Assembly (NCBI RefSeq): GCF_004134775.1
Contig: NZ_SDOZ01000002.1
Coordinates: forward strand, 1,400,005-1,464,004
Direction of reading: 5' to 3'
Length of the DNA stretch: 64,000 bases
From: Candidatus Borkfalkia ceftriaxoniphila
GTDB lineage: Bacteria; Bacillota; Clostridia; Christensenellales; Borkfalkiaceae
How positions within the stretch are numbered: position 1 is the stretch's first letter; each line of letters begins with the position of its first letter. A program made the translations under genes and the position numbers. Below the pieces are notes generated by a model, which did no database searches, was not told the origin of the DNA, and saw nothing but the letters and a program-made list of their open reading frames with translations. Shown here piece by piece: positions 43,172 to 51,404 of this stretch.

Positions 43172-43717
43172 ATGAATATTTGGCACGATATCGACGAAAC
43201 AAGGATCACAAAAGAGGATTTCATGTGTTACATCGAGATCCAGAAAGGCTCGAAGAGCAAGTACGAACTGGACAAGGAAACGGGCGTTTTGCGTCTCGAC
43301 CGCATTCTGTATACTTCCACGGTATATCCCGCAAGTTACGGCTTTATCCCGCGCACGCTCGCGGACGACGACGATCCGCTGGACGTGCTCGTTCTGTGCA
43401 GCGAACCCATTCTTCCCGCGACGCTCGTGCGCTGTTATCCCATCGGCGTCATCAACATGATCGACGACGGGAAAATGGACGAAAAGATCATCGCGATCCC
43501 GTTTACGGAACCCACATATAATATGTACCGCGACATTTCCGCGCTGCCCAAACATATTTTCGACGAGATGATGCACTTTTTCGAAGTGTACAAAGTGCTC
43601 GAACATAAAAAGACCTCCGTCAAAGAGATCATGGGGCGCGAGAATGCCATCGCCATCATCGAAAAGAGCATCGAAAATTATAAGCGTTTCATCGGGAACG
43701 GGGACAGGGCGGAATGA
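43172..43717 (+). CDS. ppa: Inorganic pyrophosphatase, family I
   Basis: 181 residues, cytoplasmic; splits pyrophosphate to drive biosynthetic reactions. Family I signatures are present: [26 protein letters not shown], the metal-binding [11 protein letters not shown] and [13 protein letters not shown]. The ATG at 43172 is preferred to the ATG at 43166 because AAGGCGG is then 8 nt upstream. Overlaps the nicotinamidase gene by 4 nt. Confidence 0.95.
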   Translation: MNIWHDIDETRITKEDFMCYIEIQKGSKSKYELDKETGVLRLDRILYTSTVYPASYGFIPRTLADDDDPLDVLVLCSEPILPATLVRCYPIGVINMIDDGKMDEKIIAIPFTEPTYNMYRDISALPKHIFDEMMHFFEVYKVLEHKKTSVKEIMGRENAIAIIEKSIENYKRFIGNGDRAE

Positions 43718-44226
43718 AAAAACTGCTCGTCGTAGTGGATATGCAGAACGACTTTATCGGCGGGCCGCTCGGAACGAAAGAGGCGGAGGCGGTCGTGCCC
43801 GCGGTGGCGGCGCGCATCAAACGGGCGAAAGCGGACGGCGATGAAATTTTATTTACGCGCGACACGCACGGCGACGATTATCCTGCGAGCGCGGAGGGGA
43901 AAAAACTTCCCGTCGCGCACTGCTTACGTGGCACGTACGGCTGGCAGATCGACGGGCGGCTTGATGCGGCGGGCGCGAAAATTTTAGACAAACCCGCGTT
44001 CGGCAGCGTAGCGCTAGGCGAATACGTCCGAAGCGGCGGGTACGGCGAGATCGAACTCGTCGGCGTATGCACGGATATCTGCGTCATTTCCAACGCCCTT
44101 CTCGTCAAGGCGTTTTCCCCCGAAACGAGGGTGGCCGTGCGCAGAGATTGCTGCGCGGGCGTTACGCCCGAGAGCCATGAAAACGCGCTTCGCGCCATGG
44201 CGGTCTGTCAGATAGAAATAATTTGA
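43714..44226 (+). CDS. Nicotinamidase / isochorismatase-family hydrolase
   Basis: 170 residues. The expected triad is complete: Asp9 in VVDMQNDF, Lys93 in LDKPAFGS and Cys123 in [10 protein letters not shown]. The metal site typical of nicotinamidases is seen in [10 protein letters not shown] (Asp50, His52) and LPVAHC (His69), which favours deamidation of nicotinamide in NAD salvage (PncA-like) over isochorismatase. Translationally coupled to the pyrophosphatase, which fits because NAD synthesis releases pyrophosphate. Confidence 0.9.
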   Translation: MKKLLVVVDMQNDFIGGPLGTKEAEAVVPAVAARIKRAKADGDEILFTRDTHGDDYPASAEGKKLPVAHCLRGTYGWQIDGRLDAAGAKILDKPAFGSVALGEYVRSGGYGEIELVGVCTDICVISNALLVKAFSPETRVAVRRDCCAGVTPESHENALRAMAVCQIEII

Positions 44227-44233
44227 AAAGCTT

Positions 44234-44263
44234 GCGGCGGATTGAAAAATCCGCCGCTTTTTT
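44234..44263 (+). terminator. Intrinsic terminator
   Basis: Stem GCGGCGGATT / AATCCGCCGC, loop GAAA, T6, 7 nt after the nicotinamidase stop. Confidence 0.9.
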
Positions 44264-44265
44264 CA

Positions 44266-44294
44266 TTGACTTTTCTTTGAGAAAGTCGTATCAT
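44266..44294 (+). promoter_or_regulatory. Promoter of the CPA2 antiporter
   Basis: TTGACT (44266-44271), 17 bp, TATCAT (44289-44294); GAAGGAGAG precedes the ATG. Confidence 0.7.
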
Positions 44295-44323
44295 TTTGAA
44301 CGATTGTGTAAGAAGGAGAGTTT

Positions 44324-45604
44324 ATGAATTTTACGATTTTTTGGGATTTGGCGGTCATATTGCTTGCCACCAAATTATTGGGTATGCTGATGCGCAAGTT
44401 GGGCTTGCCGCAGGTGGTCGGCGCGGTCATCGCGGGGCTTTTGATCGGTCCCGCCATCTGGGGCAGATTCGGCTGGGCGCCCGTCAATCCGACGGAGAGC
44501 GAGGCGCAGTTTCTGGACGGGATCGCGGAGATCGGCGTAGTGCTCATTCTGTTTTCGGCGGGGCTGGAAACGGACGTGCGCGAACTCAAACGCTCGGGGC
44601 TTGCCGCGACGATGATCGCCGGCGCGGGCGTGGTCGTGCCGATGGCGTTCGGTTTCCTGATCGCCGTGCCCTTTCTGGGCGGGTTTTCGGCGCTGTCCGA
44701 TCAGACGGTGCTTTTAGACGCCGTATTCGTGGGCGTCATCCTTGCGGCGACGAGCGTGGGGATCACGGTGGAAACGCTCAAAGAGATGGGCAAACTCAAC
44801 GGAAGGGTGGGCACGACCATTCTTTCCGCGGCGATCATCGACGACGTGATCGGCATCGTCGTGCTTTCCGTCGTTATCGGATTTAAAGACCCTTCCGCCA
44901 ATCCCTGGGTGACGATTTTAATGACGCTCGCCTTTTTTGCGGCGGCGATCGTCGTGGGATTTTTCATCAAAAAATTGTTCAAATACTTATCGGAAAAATA
45001 CGACCATACCCGCCGTATTCCCATTCTGGGGCTAGTCGTGTGCTTTATCTATGCCTTTGCAGCGGAAAAATGGTTCGGCATCGCGGATATTACGGGCGCA
45101 TACGTCGCGGGGATCGTATTGAGTTCTCTGCGCGATACGCACTATATCGACCGCAAGGTAGACATCAACTCGTACATGATCTTTTCGCCCGTCTTTTTTG
45201 CGAATATCGGCATCAGCGCGAGTTTCGACGGATTTACCGTATCGCTGCTCTTATTCGGATTGCTGTTCGTGGCGGCGGGCATTGCGGGCAAGATCGTCGG
45301 CTGCGGCGCGGTGGCGCGGCTGTGCAGGCACAGTTGGCGGGAGTCGGCGCAGATCGGCTGCGGTATGATCGCGCGCGGCGAAGTGGCGCTCGTCGTGTGC
45401 AAAAAGGGTATCGAGGGCGGATTGTTTGCGGGCACCGCGATCGACCCCGTCATGCCCGTCATCATGCTGGTCATCATCTCTTCGCTGCTGTGTCCCATCT
45501 TTCTCAAATTGCTATTCAAAAATGACAAAGGGCTGCCCCTTTCCGCGGGCGGCGGACCTTTGCCCGAACCGCTTCCTCAAACGGAAACAAAAGCGACGGT
45601 TTAA
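44324..45604 (+). CDS. Cation/proton antiporter, CPA2 family
   Basis: 426 residues with about 12-13 hydrophobic segments. The conserved Asp-Asp of the ion site is seen in SAAIIDDVIGIVVLSV near residue 180. The first helix reads LAVILLATKLLGMLMRKLGLPQVVGAVIAG, typical of KefB/NapA-like exchangers. A later helix carries IARGEVALVVCKKGI. There is no C-terminal TrkA-N domain, so it is probably a Na+/H+ or K+/H+ exchanger of the short type. Single-gene unit between its own promoter and a terminator overlapping the stop codon. Confidence 0.9.
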   Translation: MNFTIFWDLAVILLATKLLGMLMRKLGLPQVVGAVIAGLLIGPAIWGRFGWAPVNPTESEAQFLDGIAEIGVVLILFSAGLETDVRELKRSGLAATMIAGAGVVVPMAFGFLIAVPFLGGFSALSDQTVLLDAVFVGVILAATSVGITVETLKEMGKLNGRVGTTILSAAIIDDVIGIVVLSVVIGFKDPSANPWVTILMTLAFFAAAIVVGFFIKKLFKYLSEKYDHTRRIPILGLVVCFIYAFAAEKWFGIADITGAYVAGIVLSSLRDTHYIDRKVDINSYMIFSPVFFANIGISASFDGFTVSLLLFGLLFVAAGIAGKIVGCGAVARLCRHSWRESAQIGCGMIARGEVALVVCKKGIEGGLFAGTAIDPVMPVIMLVIISSLLCPIFLKLLFKNDKGLPLSAGGGPLPEPLPQTETKATV

Positions 45605-45619
45605 AACCGTCGCTTTTTT
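45589..45619. terminator. Bidirectional intrinsic terminator overlapping the antiporter stop codon
   Basis: AAAAGCGACGGTTT / AAACCGTCGCTTTT with T6 on the plus strand and A-run on the other side, serving both the antiporter and the convergent HAD gene. Confidence 0.88.
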
Positions 45620-45621
45620 CT

Positions 45622-46404
45622 TTATAACAGGCTTTCCAGCGTACGCACCACGCCGTAGTCTTTGTTGGAAGGAATGGTGTGCGGAAACGCCTCTTTCATC
45701 TTATAAAATGCGTTTTCGGGCACGCGCGGATGACCGCAAGCCTGTAACATTTCAAAGTCGTTCATATGGTCGCCGAACGCCATGCACTCGTCGGGTGAGA
45801 TGCCCAGTTTCTTTAAAACGACGGAGAGCGCGGCGCCCTTGTTTACGCTTTTTTCGGAAACGTCCAGCCAGTCCATGCCCGACTGAATGACGCGGAGATC
45901 GGGCAGAAGTTCCGGAAGGACGCGTATCCCGTTCTTTTCCGCGCCGAGCGCGTCATAGACGGCGATCTTGCAGATGGGAACGCTCTTTGCGACCGTCCGT
46001 AAATCTGCCTGCGCCGTGTGCGTGTACGAGGCGTTCACGTAACTTTCGAAAGGCTGTTTCAAATCCTCGTAATAGGCGCAGTCGGGCGCGCACAACAGGG
46101 GAAACAATCCCTCGCTGCCGTGCACCGCTTGCAGCGTCTTTTCGACTTTTTCGGGAGGCACCGCGTTGCAGAAGAGCAGTTCGCCCCGCATCCAGCCGAG
46201 GCCGCCGTTCTCCGCGATGATGACGATATCGTCGGCGACGGGTGCGAAAAAGTCGATCAGATTCTGTAACTGGCGGCCGCTTGCGGCGCCGAATACGATC
46301 CCTTTTTCTTTGAGTTTTCTGATGATCTCGAACGTATTTTCCGGCAGGCGCCTTTCGGGCGTGAGCAGCGTTCCGTCGAGGTCGGAGACGGCAAGTCTGA
46401 TCAT
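45622..46404 (-). CDS. Cof-type HAD phosphatase
   Basis: 260 residues. Motif I VSDLDGTLL, motif II FGAASGRQ, motif IV GDHMNDFEML; C2 cap of the Cof/YwpJ group between. The ATG at 46404 (CGAGG 5 nt upstream) is used; a longer in-frame start overlaps the upstream gene's end. These enzymes dephosphorylate sugar phosphates and cofactors with broad specificity. Cotranscribed behind cardiolipin synthase with a 16-nt gap. Confidence 0.9.
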   Translation of the reverse strand: MIRLAVSDLDGTLLTPERRLPENTFEIIRKLKEKGIVFGAASGRQLQNLIDFFAPVADDIVIIAENGGLGWMRGELLFCNAVPPEKVEKTLQAVHGSEGLFPLLCAPDCAYYEDLKQPFESYVNASYTHTAQADLRTVAKSVPICKIAVYDALGAEKNGIRVLPELLPDLRVIQSGMDWLDVSEKSVNKGAALSVVLKKLGISPDECMAFGDHMNDFEMLQACGHPRVPENAFYKMKEAFPHTIPSNKDYGVVRTLESLL

Positions 46405-46420
46405 AAATCCTCGTAAATCG

Positions 46421-47950
46421 TTACATGAGCGGCGCAAAGATCCGCAGCGCCGCGCGGTAGATCTGGCTGTGCAGGCGAATTTTTATCTTATCCTCTGTGA
46501 TGAGTTCGCTGTTTTTACAGGTGTCGAGATAGTCGTCGCGCAGTTGTTTGCAGAAATCTTCGCCGTACATTAAAACGTCGCACTCGAAATGCAGATAAAA
46601 ACTGCGGAAATCCATATTGGAAGAGCCGATGACGGCATAGCGGGAATCGCTGACGATGCTCTTGGCGTGTATGAATCCGGGCGTGTACTGGTAAATTTTG
46701 ACGCCCTCTTTCACGAGAGGAGAATAAAACGCCTTGGTCAGTGCGAACACGTATTTTTTGTCGGGAATGTGCGGCACGGTGATGCGCACGTCCACGCCCG
46801 AATGGGCGGCGGAAACGAGCGCCTTTTTCATTTCGCCGTCGATGATGAGATAGGGCGTGTTGATATAGACGTACTTTTTCGCGTTGTAGATGATCTTGAT
46901 ATACAGATCTTCGCAGATCTGGCGGTTGGAATCGTAAGGGGAATCGCCGAAGGGCACGCACAGGTATTTTCCCGGGCCGCCCTCCGCGAGATACTGCTCG
47001 TAGCCGTATTTTTCGTTGCCGAATTCCACCGTCCACAACTGCAAAAACATGGTGGTGAAGTTCTGCACGGCGCGGCCGCGCAGCATGATGCCCGTATCTT
47101 TCCAGTGTCCGAAACGCGCTTGTTCGTTGACGTATTCGTCCGCAAGGTTGATGCCGCCCGTAAAGGCGTATTCGCCGTCGATGACCGCGATCTTGCGGTG
47201 GGTGCGGTTATTCTGCGCCACGTCCAGAACGGGGCGGTAACGATTGAAACAACAGCATTTGATGCCGAGTTTTTTCAGTTTTTCGGGGTAATAGAAAGGC
47301 AGCGTCATGATCGAGCCGATATCGTCGTAAATGACGCGCACGTCCACGCCTTCGCGCGCCTTTTCCGTGAGGATCTCCAGAACGCGATTCCAGAATTTTC
47401 CCTCGGCTATGATGAAATATTCCAGAAAAATATATTTTTTCGCGCCTTCGAGGACTTCTATGAGTTTTTCCGCGTATTCTTCGCCCACCTTGAAATAGAG
47501 CGCCTCTTCGCAGTCGGTCGGGGGGAGATATCCCTCGGACGAGATGAGTTTCGCGCAACTGGCAAAGAATGCGTCCGTCTCTTCGAAGCGTTCTAAAACG
47601 CCCCGGCGGCTCTCGTACAGGCATTCCACGCCGCGGAAATTGCGCGTCAGTTTTTTGCGCGTGAACCTGGAGAGTCTTTTGCGCCCGAAGATGATATAAA
47701 ACAGACAACCGAGAATGGGCAGAAAGAGGATCGGCACGATCCAGGCGATCTTATATTCGGCGTTGATGTCGGAATTGATGATGTACAGCACGAATATGAC
47801 GTCGAGCGCGATCGTGATGCCCGTAAAAATGGCAGAGTGTATGGTAGAGTTGAGAAAGAGCACGAAAAATACGAGAATGCCGATTTCCGCGAGCAAAATA
47901 AGACTGAATATAAAAAATTTGCTGAAAATGAGTTTGAAAAATTTTCGCAT
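46421..47950 (-). CDS. cls: Cardiolipin synthase, phospholipase D type
   Basis: 509 residues. Two or three N-terminal membrane helices (about 7-30, 38-60, 68-90) are followed by two PLD domains with full HKD motifs: HRKIAVID and HAKSIVSD, the latter followed by GSSNMDFRSF. It condenses two phosphatidylglycerols to cardiolipin at the membrane. The ATG at 47950 is preferred; a longer frame would start inside the terminator of the upstream gene. Confidence 0.93.
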   Translation of the reverse strand: MRKFFKLIFSKFFIFSLILLAEIGILVFFVLFLNSTIHSAIFTGITIALDVIFVLYIINSDINAEYKIAWIVPILFLPILGCLFYIIFGRKRLSRFTRKKLTRNFRGVECLYESRRGVLERFEETDAFFASCAKLISSEGYLPPTDCEEALYFKVGEEYAEKLIEVLEGAKKYIFLEYFIIAEGKFWNRVLEILTEKAREGVDVRVIYDDIGSIMTLPFYYPEKLKKLGIKCCCFNRYRPVLDVAQNNRTHRKIAVIDGEYAFTGGINLADEYVNEQARFGHWKDTGIMLRGRAVQNFTTMFLQLWTVEFGNEKYGYEQYLAEGGPGKYLCVPFGDSPYDSNRQICEDLYIKIIYNAKKYVYINTPYLIIDGEMKKALVSAAHSGVDVRITVPHIPDKKYVFALTKAFYSPLVKEGVKIYQYTPGFIHAKSIVSDSRYAVIGSSNMDFRSFYLHFECDVLMYGEDFCKQLRDDYLDTCKNSELITEDKIKIRLHSQIYRAALRIFAPLM

Positions 47951-47964
47951 GGTCCACCCGTAAA

Positions 47965-47998
47965 AAAGAAACGAAGCCGCCAAAAGATTCGGCGGCAA
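47965..47998 (-). terminator. Intrinsic terminator
   Basis: On the minus strand GCCGCC / GGCGGC stem followed by TTCGTTTCTTTTTT, right after the dehydrogenase-like gene and before cls. Confidence 0.7.
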
Positions 47999-48002
47999 TT
48001 TG

Positions 48003-48995
48003 TCACATCATATTGAGGAGCGTGCACGCGGGATATTTCCCGTCGTCCAGATCTTTCGCGCCCGCGGCGAGCGCCTGTTCGATATCGGTCGCCTGCACGG
48101 AAGGGCATTCGAGCGCGGAAACGTTGACCGCCTTGTTGACCAATAGATTGATCGCCGCCGAGGTGTAGGAATATCCGTTGTTGACGCTGAACACGTTCAG
48201 ATTTTTGCGGAACGCCTGTTTGACGGAGATCTTGTGGTCGGGATCGGTGAATCCCGCGAACACGACGTTTTTGTGGCTTCCTGTCACGGAAAACAGAAGT
48301 TCGGGCGAAAGTTTGCTCTCGGTCATCAGCACGCCGCCGTACGCCATGCGCCCGCCCGTGATCTGCGAGAGATTGCTTTGCAGCGTTTCGTCCGCCGCCA
48401 GCGTGTAATATATGCCCGCGCGGTTGGCTTTTTTCAACTTTTCGGGATCGGAATCGATGAGTACGGGCACCGCCTGATGATAGATCAAAAGTTGGCACAG
48501 GATCATGCCGAGCGCGGTCGCGCCGATGACGGCGATGTGCCGCCCCTTGTCCGCCTCGATCTTATCCGCCACCGCCTCGCACAGCGCAACGGCTTCGGTA
48601 AACACCGCCTCTTTGTCGCTCACCGCCGCAGGGAGAGGGGAAAGTTTTTCTTCGTCCGTAACGATAAAGTCGCGCAAGAATCCGTCGCAGTCGGCGCCCG
48701 CAACGCACAGTTTTTCTTCCGCGTCCTGCCCGCAGGCATAGACGCCGTTGAGATAGACGCGCGTGCCTTTTTCCACCGCGCAGCAGTTTTCGCCCGCCTC
48801 CACCACGATGCCCACGGCGAAACGCCCGGGGACGAGCGGATATTTGAGGTCTTCGTCGCCGCGGTATGCCGCGTATTCCACGGCGGTCAAAAGTGCGGAC
48901 GTGATCTTTACTTTCGCCTGTTCGGGCGAACTGATATTGTCCGGACGTTCCTCCGTCTGCAATACGCGGGGGAAAACTATTTTACAAGTTTTCAT
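48003..48995 (-). CDS. Medium-chain dehydrogenase-like protein lacking zinc ligands
   Basis: 330 residues with MDR layout: a GroES-like N-terminal domain (about 1-135) and a nucleotide-binding Rossmann domain (about 150-280; IAVIGATALGMILCQLL). The catalytic zinc ligands expected in alcohol or sorbitol dehydrogenases are missing: the usual Cys/Asp position reads ALLTAVEY, the GHE motif reads PLVPGRFAVG, and the structural four-Cys loop is absent. It is therefore a zinc-independent reductase or a non-catalytic relative. CAGGAG precedes the ATG. Substrate unknown. Confidence 0.75.
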   Translation of the reverse strand: MKTCKIVFPRVLQTEERPDNISSPEQAKVKITSALLTAVEYAAYRGDEDLKYPLVPGRFAVGIVVEAGENCCAVEKGTRVYLNGVYACGQDAEEKLCVAGADCDGFLRDFIVTDEEKLSPLPAAVSDKEAVFTEAVALCEAVADKIEADKGRHIAVIGATALGMILCQLLIYHQAVPVLIDSDPEKLKKANRAGIYYTLAADETLQSNLSQITGGRMAYGGVLMTESKLSPELLFSVTGSHKNVVFAGFTDPDHKISVKQAFRKNLNVFSVNNGYSYTSAAINLLVNKAVNVSALECPSVQATDIEQALAAGAKDLDDGKYPACTLLNMM

Positions 48996-49064
48996 AATAC
49001 TCCTGAAATTTTTTTGGTTTTATAAAAGGGTGACATTTGCACCATTTTATCGCTTATACGGGTA

Positions 49065-49093
49065 ATTATAAAGCAAGCGGCCGAAATAATCAA
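49065..49093 (-). promoter_or_regulatory. Promoter of the dehydrogenase-like gene
   Basis: Minus strand: TTGATT (49088-49093 complement), 17 bp, TATAAT (49065-49070 complement). Confidence 0.65.
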
Positions 49094-49162
49094 GCAAAAA
49101 GCGCGCCTTTGCGAATTCTTTGAAATTTTTTGAAAAATTCGTATTTCCCGCCCGTTTTCCGG

Positions 49163-49191
49163 TTGACTTGTCCCACAAAATAATATATAAT
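49163..49191 (+). promoter_or_regulatory. Promoter of rpmE
   Basis: TTGACT (49163-49168), 17 bp, TATAAT (49186-49191), followed by a leader of about 90 nt. Confidence 0.8.
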
Positions 49192-49224
49192 AAATCAGCA
49201 TCTTATAAAAACGGAAGAACGTTT

Positions 49225-49253
49225 CCCCGACGTCCGCACGCCTGCGGGCGGGG
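49225..49253 (+). promoter_or_regulatory. Structured rpmE leader, candidate L31 autoregulatory element
   Basis: Two nested stems: CCCCG (49225-49229) with CGGGG (49249-49253), and inside it CCGCA (49234-49238) with TGCGG (49243-49247), with an internal loop. It lies 34 nt before the L31 start codon. Ribosomal-protein leaders of this kind are known for L31 in several groups; a match to a described family was not tested. Confidence 0.45.
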
Positions 49254-49286
49254 CAATTAAGAAAGTAATCGAAAAGAGGTGAAATT

Positions 49287-49490
49287 ATGAAGCCCGAAAT
49301 ACATCCCGATTATCACGAGGTCACGGTCACGTGCGCTTGCGGCGCTACGTTCAAAACCGGCTCTACCAAAAAAGGGGATATTCTCAAAGTGGATATTTGC
49401 AGTAAATGTCATCCTTTCTTCACAGGCAGACAGAAACTCGTTGATACCGGCGGCAGAGTCGATAAGTTTAAAAAAAGATACGGAATTTAG
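49287..49490 (+). CDS. rpmE: 50S ribosomal protein L31, zinc-binding type
   Basis: 67 residues. [13 protein letters not shown] provides a C-x-C pair and [12 protein letters not shown] the second C-x-x-C pair, so this is the zinc-containing (C+) form. The ending [10 protein letters not shown] is typical. AGAGGTG precedes the ATG. Expression is driven by the consensus promoter upstream; a terminator follows. Confidence 0.97.
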   Translation: MKPEIHPDYHEVTVTCACGATFKTGSTKKGDILKVDICSKCHPFFTGRQKLVDTGGRVDKFKKRYGI

Positions 49491-49496
49491 TTTTTG

Positions 49497-49528
49497 TCAG
49501 CTCTAAGTGTTTCTTGGGGCTGATTTTT
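49497..49528 (+). terminator. Intrinsic terminator or attenuator between rpmE and the DUF1385-PrmC gene
   Basis: TCAGCTC pairs with GGGCTGA (one G-T pair) across a 13-nt loop, followed by T5. Partial read-through would supply the downstream translation genes, which show no clear separate promoter. Confidence 0.55.
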
Positions 49529-49576
49529 CTTTATTCTCGGCATTCGCTCCTTCTAACCACATTTACGGAAAATTTT

Positions 49577-51397
49577 ATGAGCAAAGAAAAAAAGACAAAG
49601 AAAAAGGAACAGCGCACGTACATCGGCGGACAGGCGGTTTTAGAGGGCGTGATGATGCGCGGCAAAACTTCCTACGCGACTGCCGTGCGCGATCCCGAGG
49701 GCAATATCCAGGTGGAGAAAAAGCGCCTCTCGATCTCCAAACATATGCGCCGCGCCTCCAAGATCCCGCTGGTGCGCGGCGTCGTCAACTTCGTATCCTC
49801 GCTCGTGACGGGTTCGAAGATCTTGATGCGCAGCGCGGAAGTGTACGGCGACACCGACGAACCCTCGAAATTCGAGATCTGGTGCCGCGATAAACTGCAT
49901 ATCAACATGATGAGCGCGATCTCCGTCATCGCCACCGTTCTGGGCGTGGCGCTCGCGGTGGGGCTGTTCGTCGCCCTGCCCATGCTGCTCGCCAACCTCA
50001 TTTTCTCGGAAAATCTGCGTTTCGGCAACGTATGGTACAACCTTACGCAGGGCGGGCTGCGCCTCGTCATCTTTATCCTGTATATCGTCGCCATCAGCGC
50101 GATGAAAGATATCCGCCGCGTGTTCATGTACCACGGCGCCGAACATAAGACCATCACCTGCTTTGAAAAGGGGCTCGACCTTACGCCCGAAAACGCAAAG
50201 ACCTGTTCGCGCATCCACGACCGCTGCGGCACGACGTTTATGTTCCTCGTCATGGCGGTCTCCATCGTGGTCTTTTCGATCATCAACTGGCTGTGCGACG
50301 AATATCTCAATATTTTCGTCTACAACAACGTGGTCAACTATCTCATTCAGTTTGCCGTCAAGTTGTTGTTCATTCCGCTGGTCGCGGGGCTTTCCTACGA
50401 AGTCTTGAAACTTCTCGCGAAATCGCAGAGCAAAATCCTGCTGCCCGTCAAGGCGCCCGGATTCCTGTTGCAGCGGCTCACGACCCGCGAGCCGGACGAT
50501 TCCATGCTCGAAGTCGCCATCGCCGCCTTCAACAGCGTCTATCAGATGGACGCCGATCCTTCGATCCCCGAATCGGAATTTACCGTTTCCATGACCGTCA
50601 GAAAGTATGTGGAAACGCTCAAAGAAAAATTCAAAGCCGCCTCGATCGACGAGAGCGACGCGGAGTGGCTCGTCGCCTGTTCGAGCGGCATTGCCCGCAG
50701 CGAGCTATACACGAGCGAAAAAATGTTCGTGCCCACGGAAGTTTCGCGCATGGACAAGATCGCCCGCGAACGACTCGGGGGCCGTCCGCTCTGGTATATC
50801 CTGGGCGACACGGAATTTTACGGCTACAAGATCAAGGTGGACGAACGCGTGCTCATTCCCCGCCCCGAAACCGAACTTCTGGCGGAGATCGCCGTCAAAA
50901 CGTACGAGGAAGGGGACAAAGTGCTCGATCTTTGCACGGGCAGCGGCGCGGTGGCGATCGCGATCGCCAAACAGAAAAATATTTCCGTCGCGGCGGCGGA
51001 CGTCAGCGCGGACGCGCTCGCGCTCGCGGAAGAAAACGCGCGCGCCAACGGGGCGGACGTGAAATTCGTCGAGAGCGACCTCTTTGCCAAGATCAAAGGG
51101 AAGTACAATATCATCACCTGCAACCCTCCCTACGTCAAGAGCGCGGACATGAAGACGCTGCCCAAAGAAGTGGGATTCGAACCCGCGATGGCGCTCGACG
51201 GCGGCGAGGACGGGCTGGATTTTTACCGCAGGCTCGCCAAAGAAGCGCCCAAGCATCTCGTTCGCGGCGGCGCGCTCATCATGGAGTGCGGCATCGGGCA
51301 GGCGCAGGAGATCGTAAAACTCTTTTCCAAATTCGACTACACCATGGTCACGCGCGATCTGGAAGGGGTAGAGCGCATCGTGCGCGCCGTCTATTAA
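49577..51397 (+). CDS. prmC: Fusion of DUF1385 membrane protein and PrmC (release-factor glutamine methyltransferase)
   Basis: 606 residues in one uninterrupted frame. Residues about 15-325 form a complete DUF1385 protein: GGQAVLEGVMMRGK at the start, several membrane helices, YHGAEHKTITCFE in the middle and the usual end FLLQRLTTREPDD. Residues about 335-606 form PrmC: the N-terminal helical domain with GRPLWYILG, the SAM-binding LDLCTGSGAVAIAIA and the catalytic NPPYV (Asn516). PrmC methylates the Gln of the GGQ motif in RF1, encoded 7 nt downstream. In many Clostridia DUF1385 and prmC are separate adjacent genes; here they are joined. The ribosome site is weak. Confidence 0.9.
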   Translation: MSKEKKTKKKEQRTYIGGQAVLEGVMMRGKTSYATAVRDPEGNIQVEKKRLSISKHMRRASKIPLVRGVVNFVSSLVTGSKILMRSAEVYGDTDEPSKFEIWCRDKLHINMMSAISVIATVLGVALAVGLFVALPMLLANLIFSENLRFGNVWYNLTQGGLRLVIFILYIVAISAMKDIRRVFMYHGAEHKTITCFEKGLDLTPENAKTCSRIHDRCGTTFMFLVMAVSIVVFSIINWLCDEYLNIFVYNNVVNYLIQFAVKLLFIPLVAGLSYEVLKLLAKSQSKILLPVKAPGFLLQRLTTREPDDSMLEVAIAAFNSVYQMDADPSIPESEFTVSMTVRKYVETLKEKFKAASIDESDAEWLVACSSGIARSELYTSEKMFVPTEVSRMDKIARERLGGRPLWYILGDTEFYGYKIKVDERVLIPRPETELLAEIAVKTYEEGDKVLDLCTGSGAVAIAIAKQKNISVAAADVSADALALAEENARANGADVKFVESDLFAKIKGKYNIITCNPPYVKSADMKTLPKEVGFEPAMALDGGEDGLDFYRRLAKEAPKHLVRGGALIMECGIGQAQEIVKLFSKFDYTMVTRDLEGVERIVRAVY

Positions 51398-51404
51398 GGT
51401 TATT

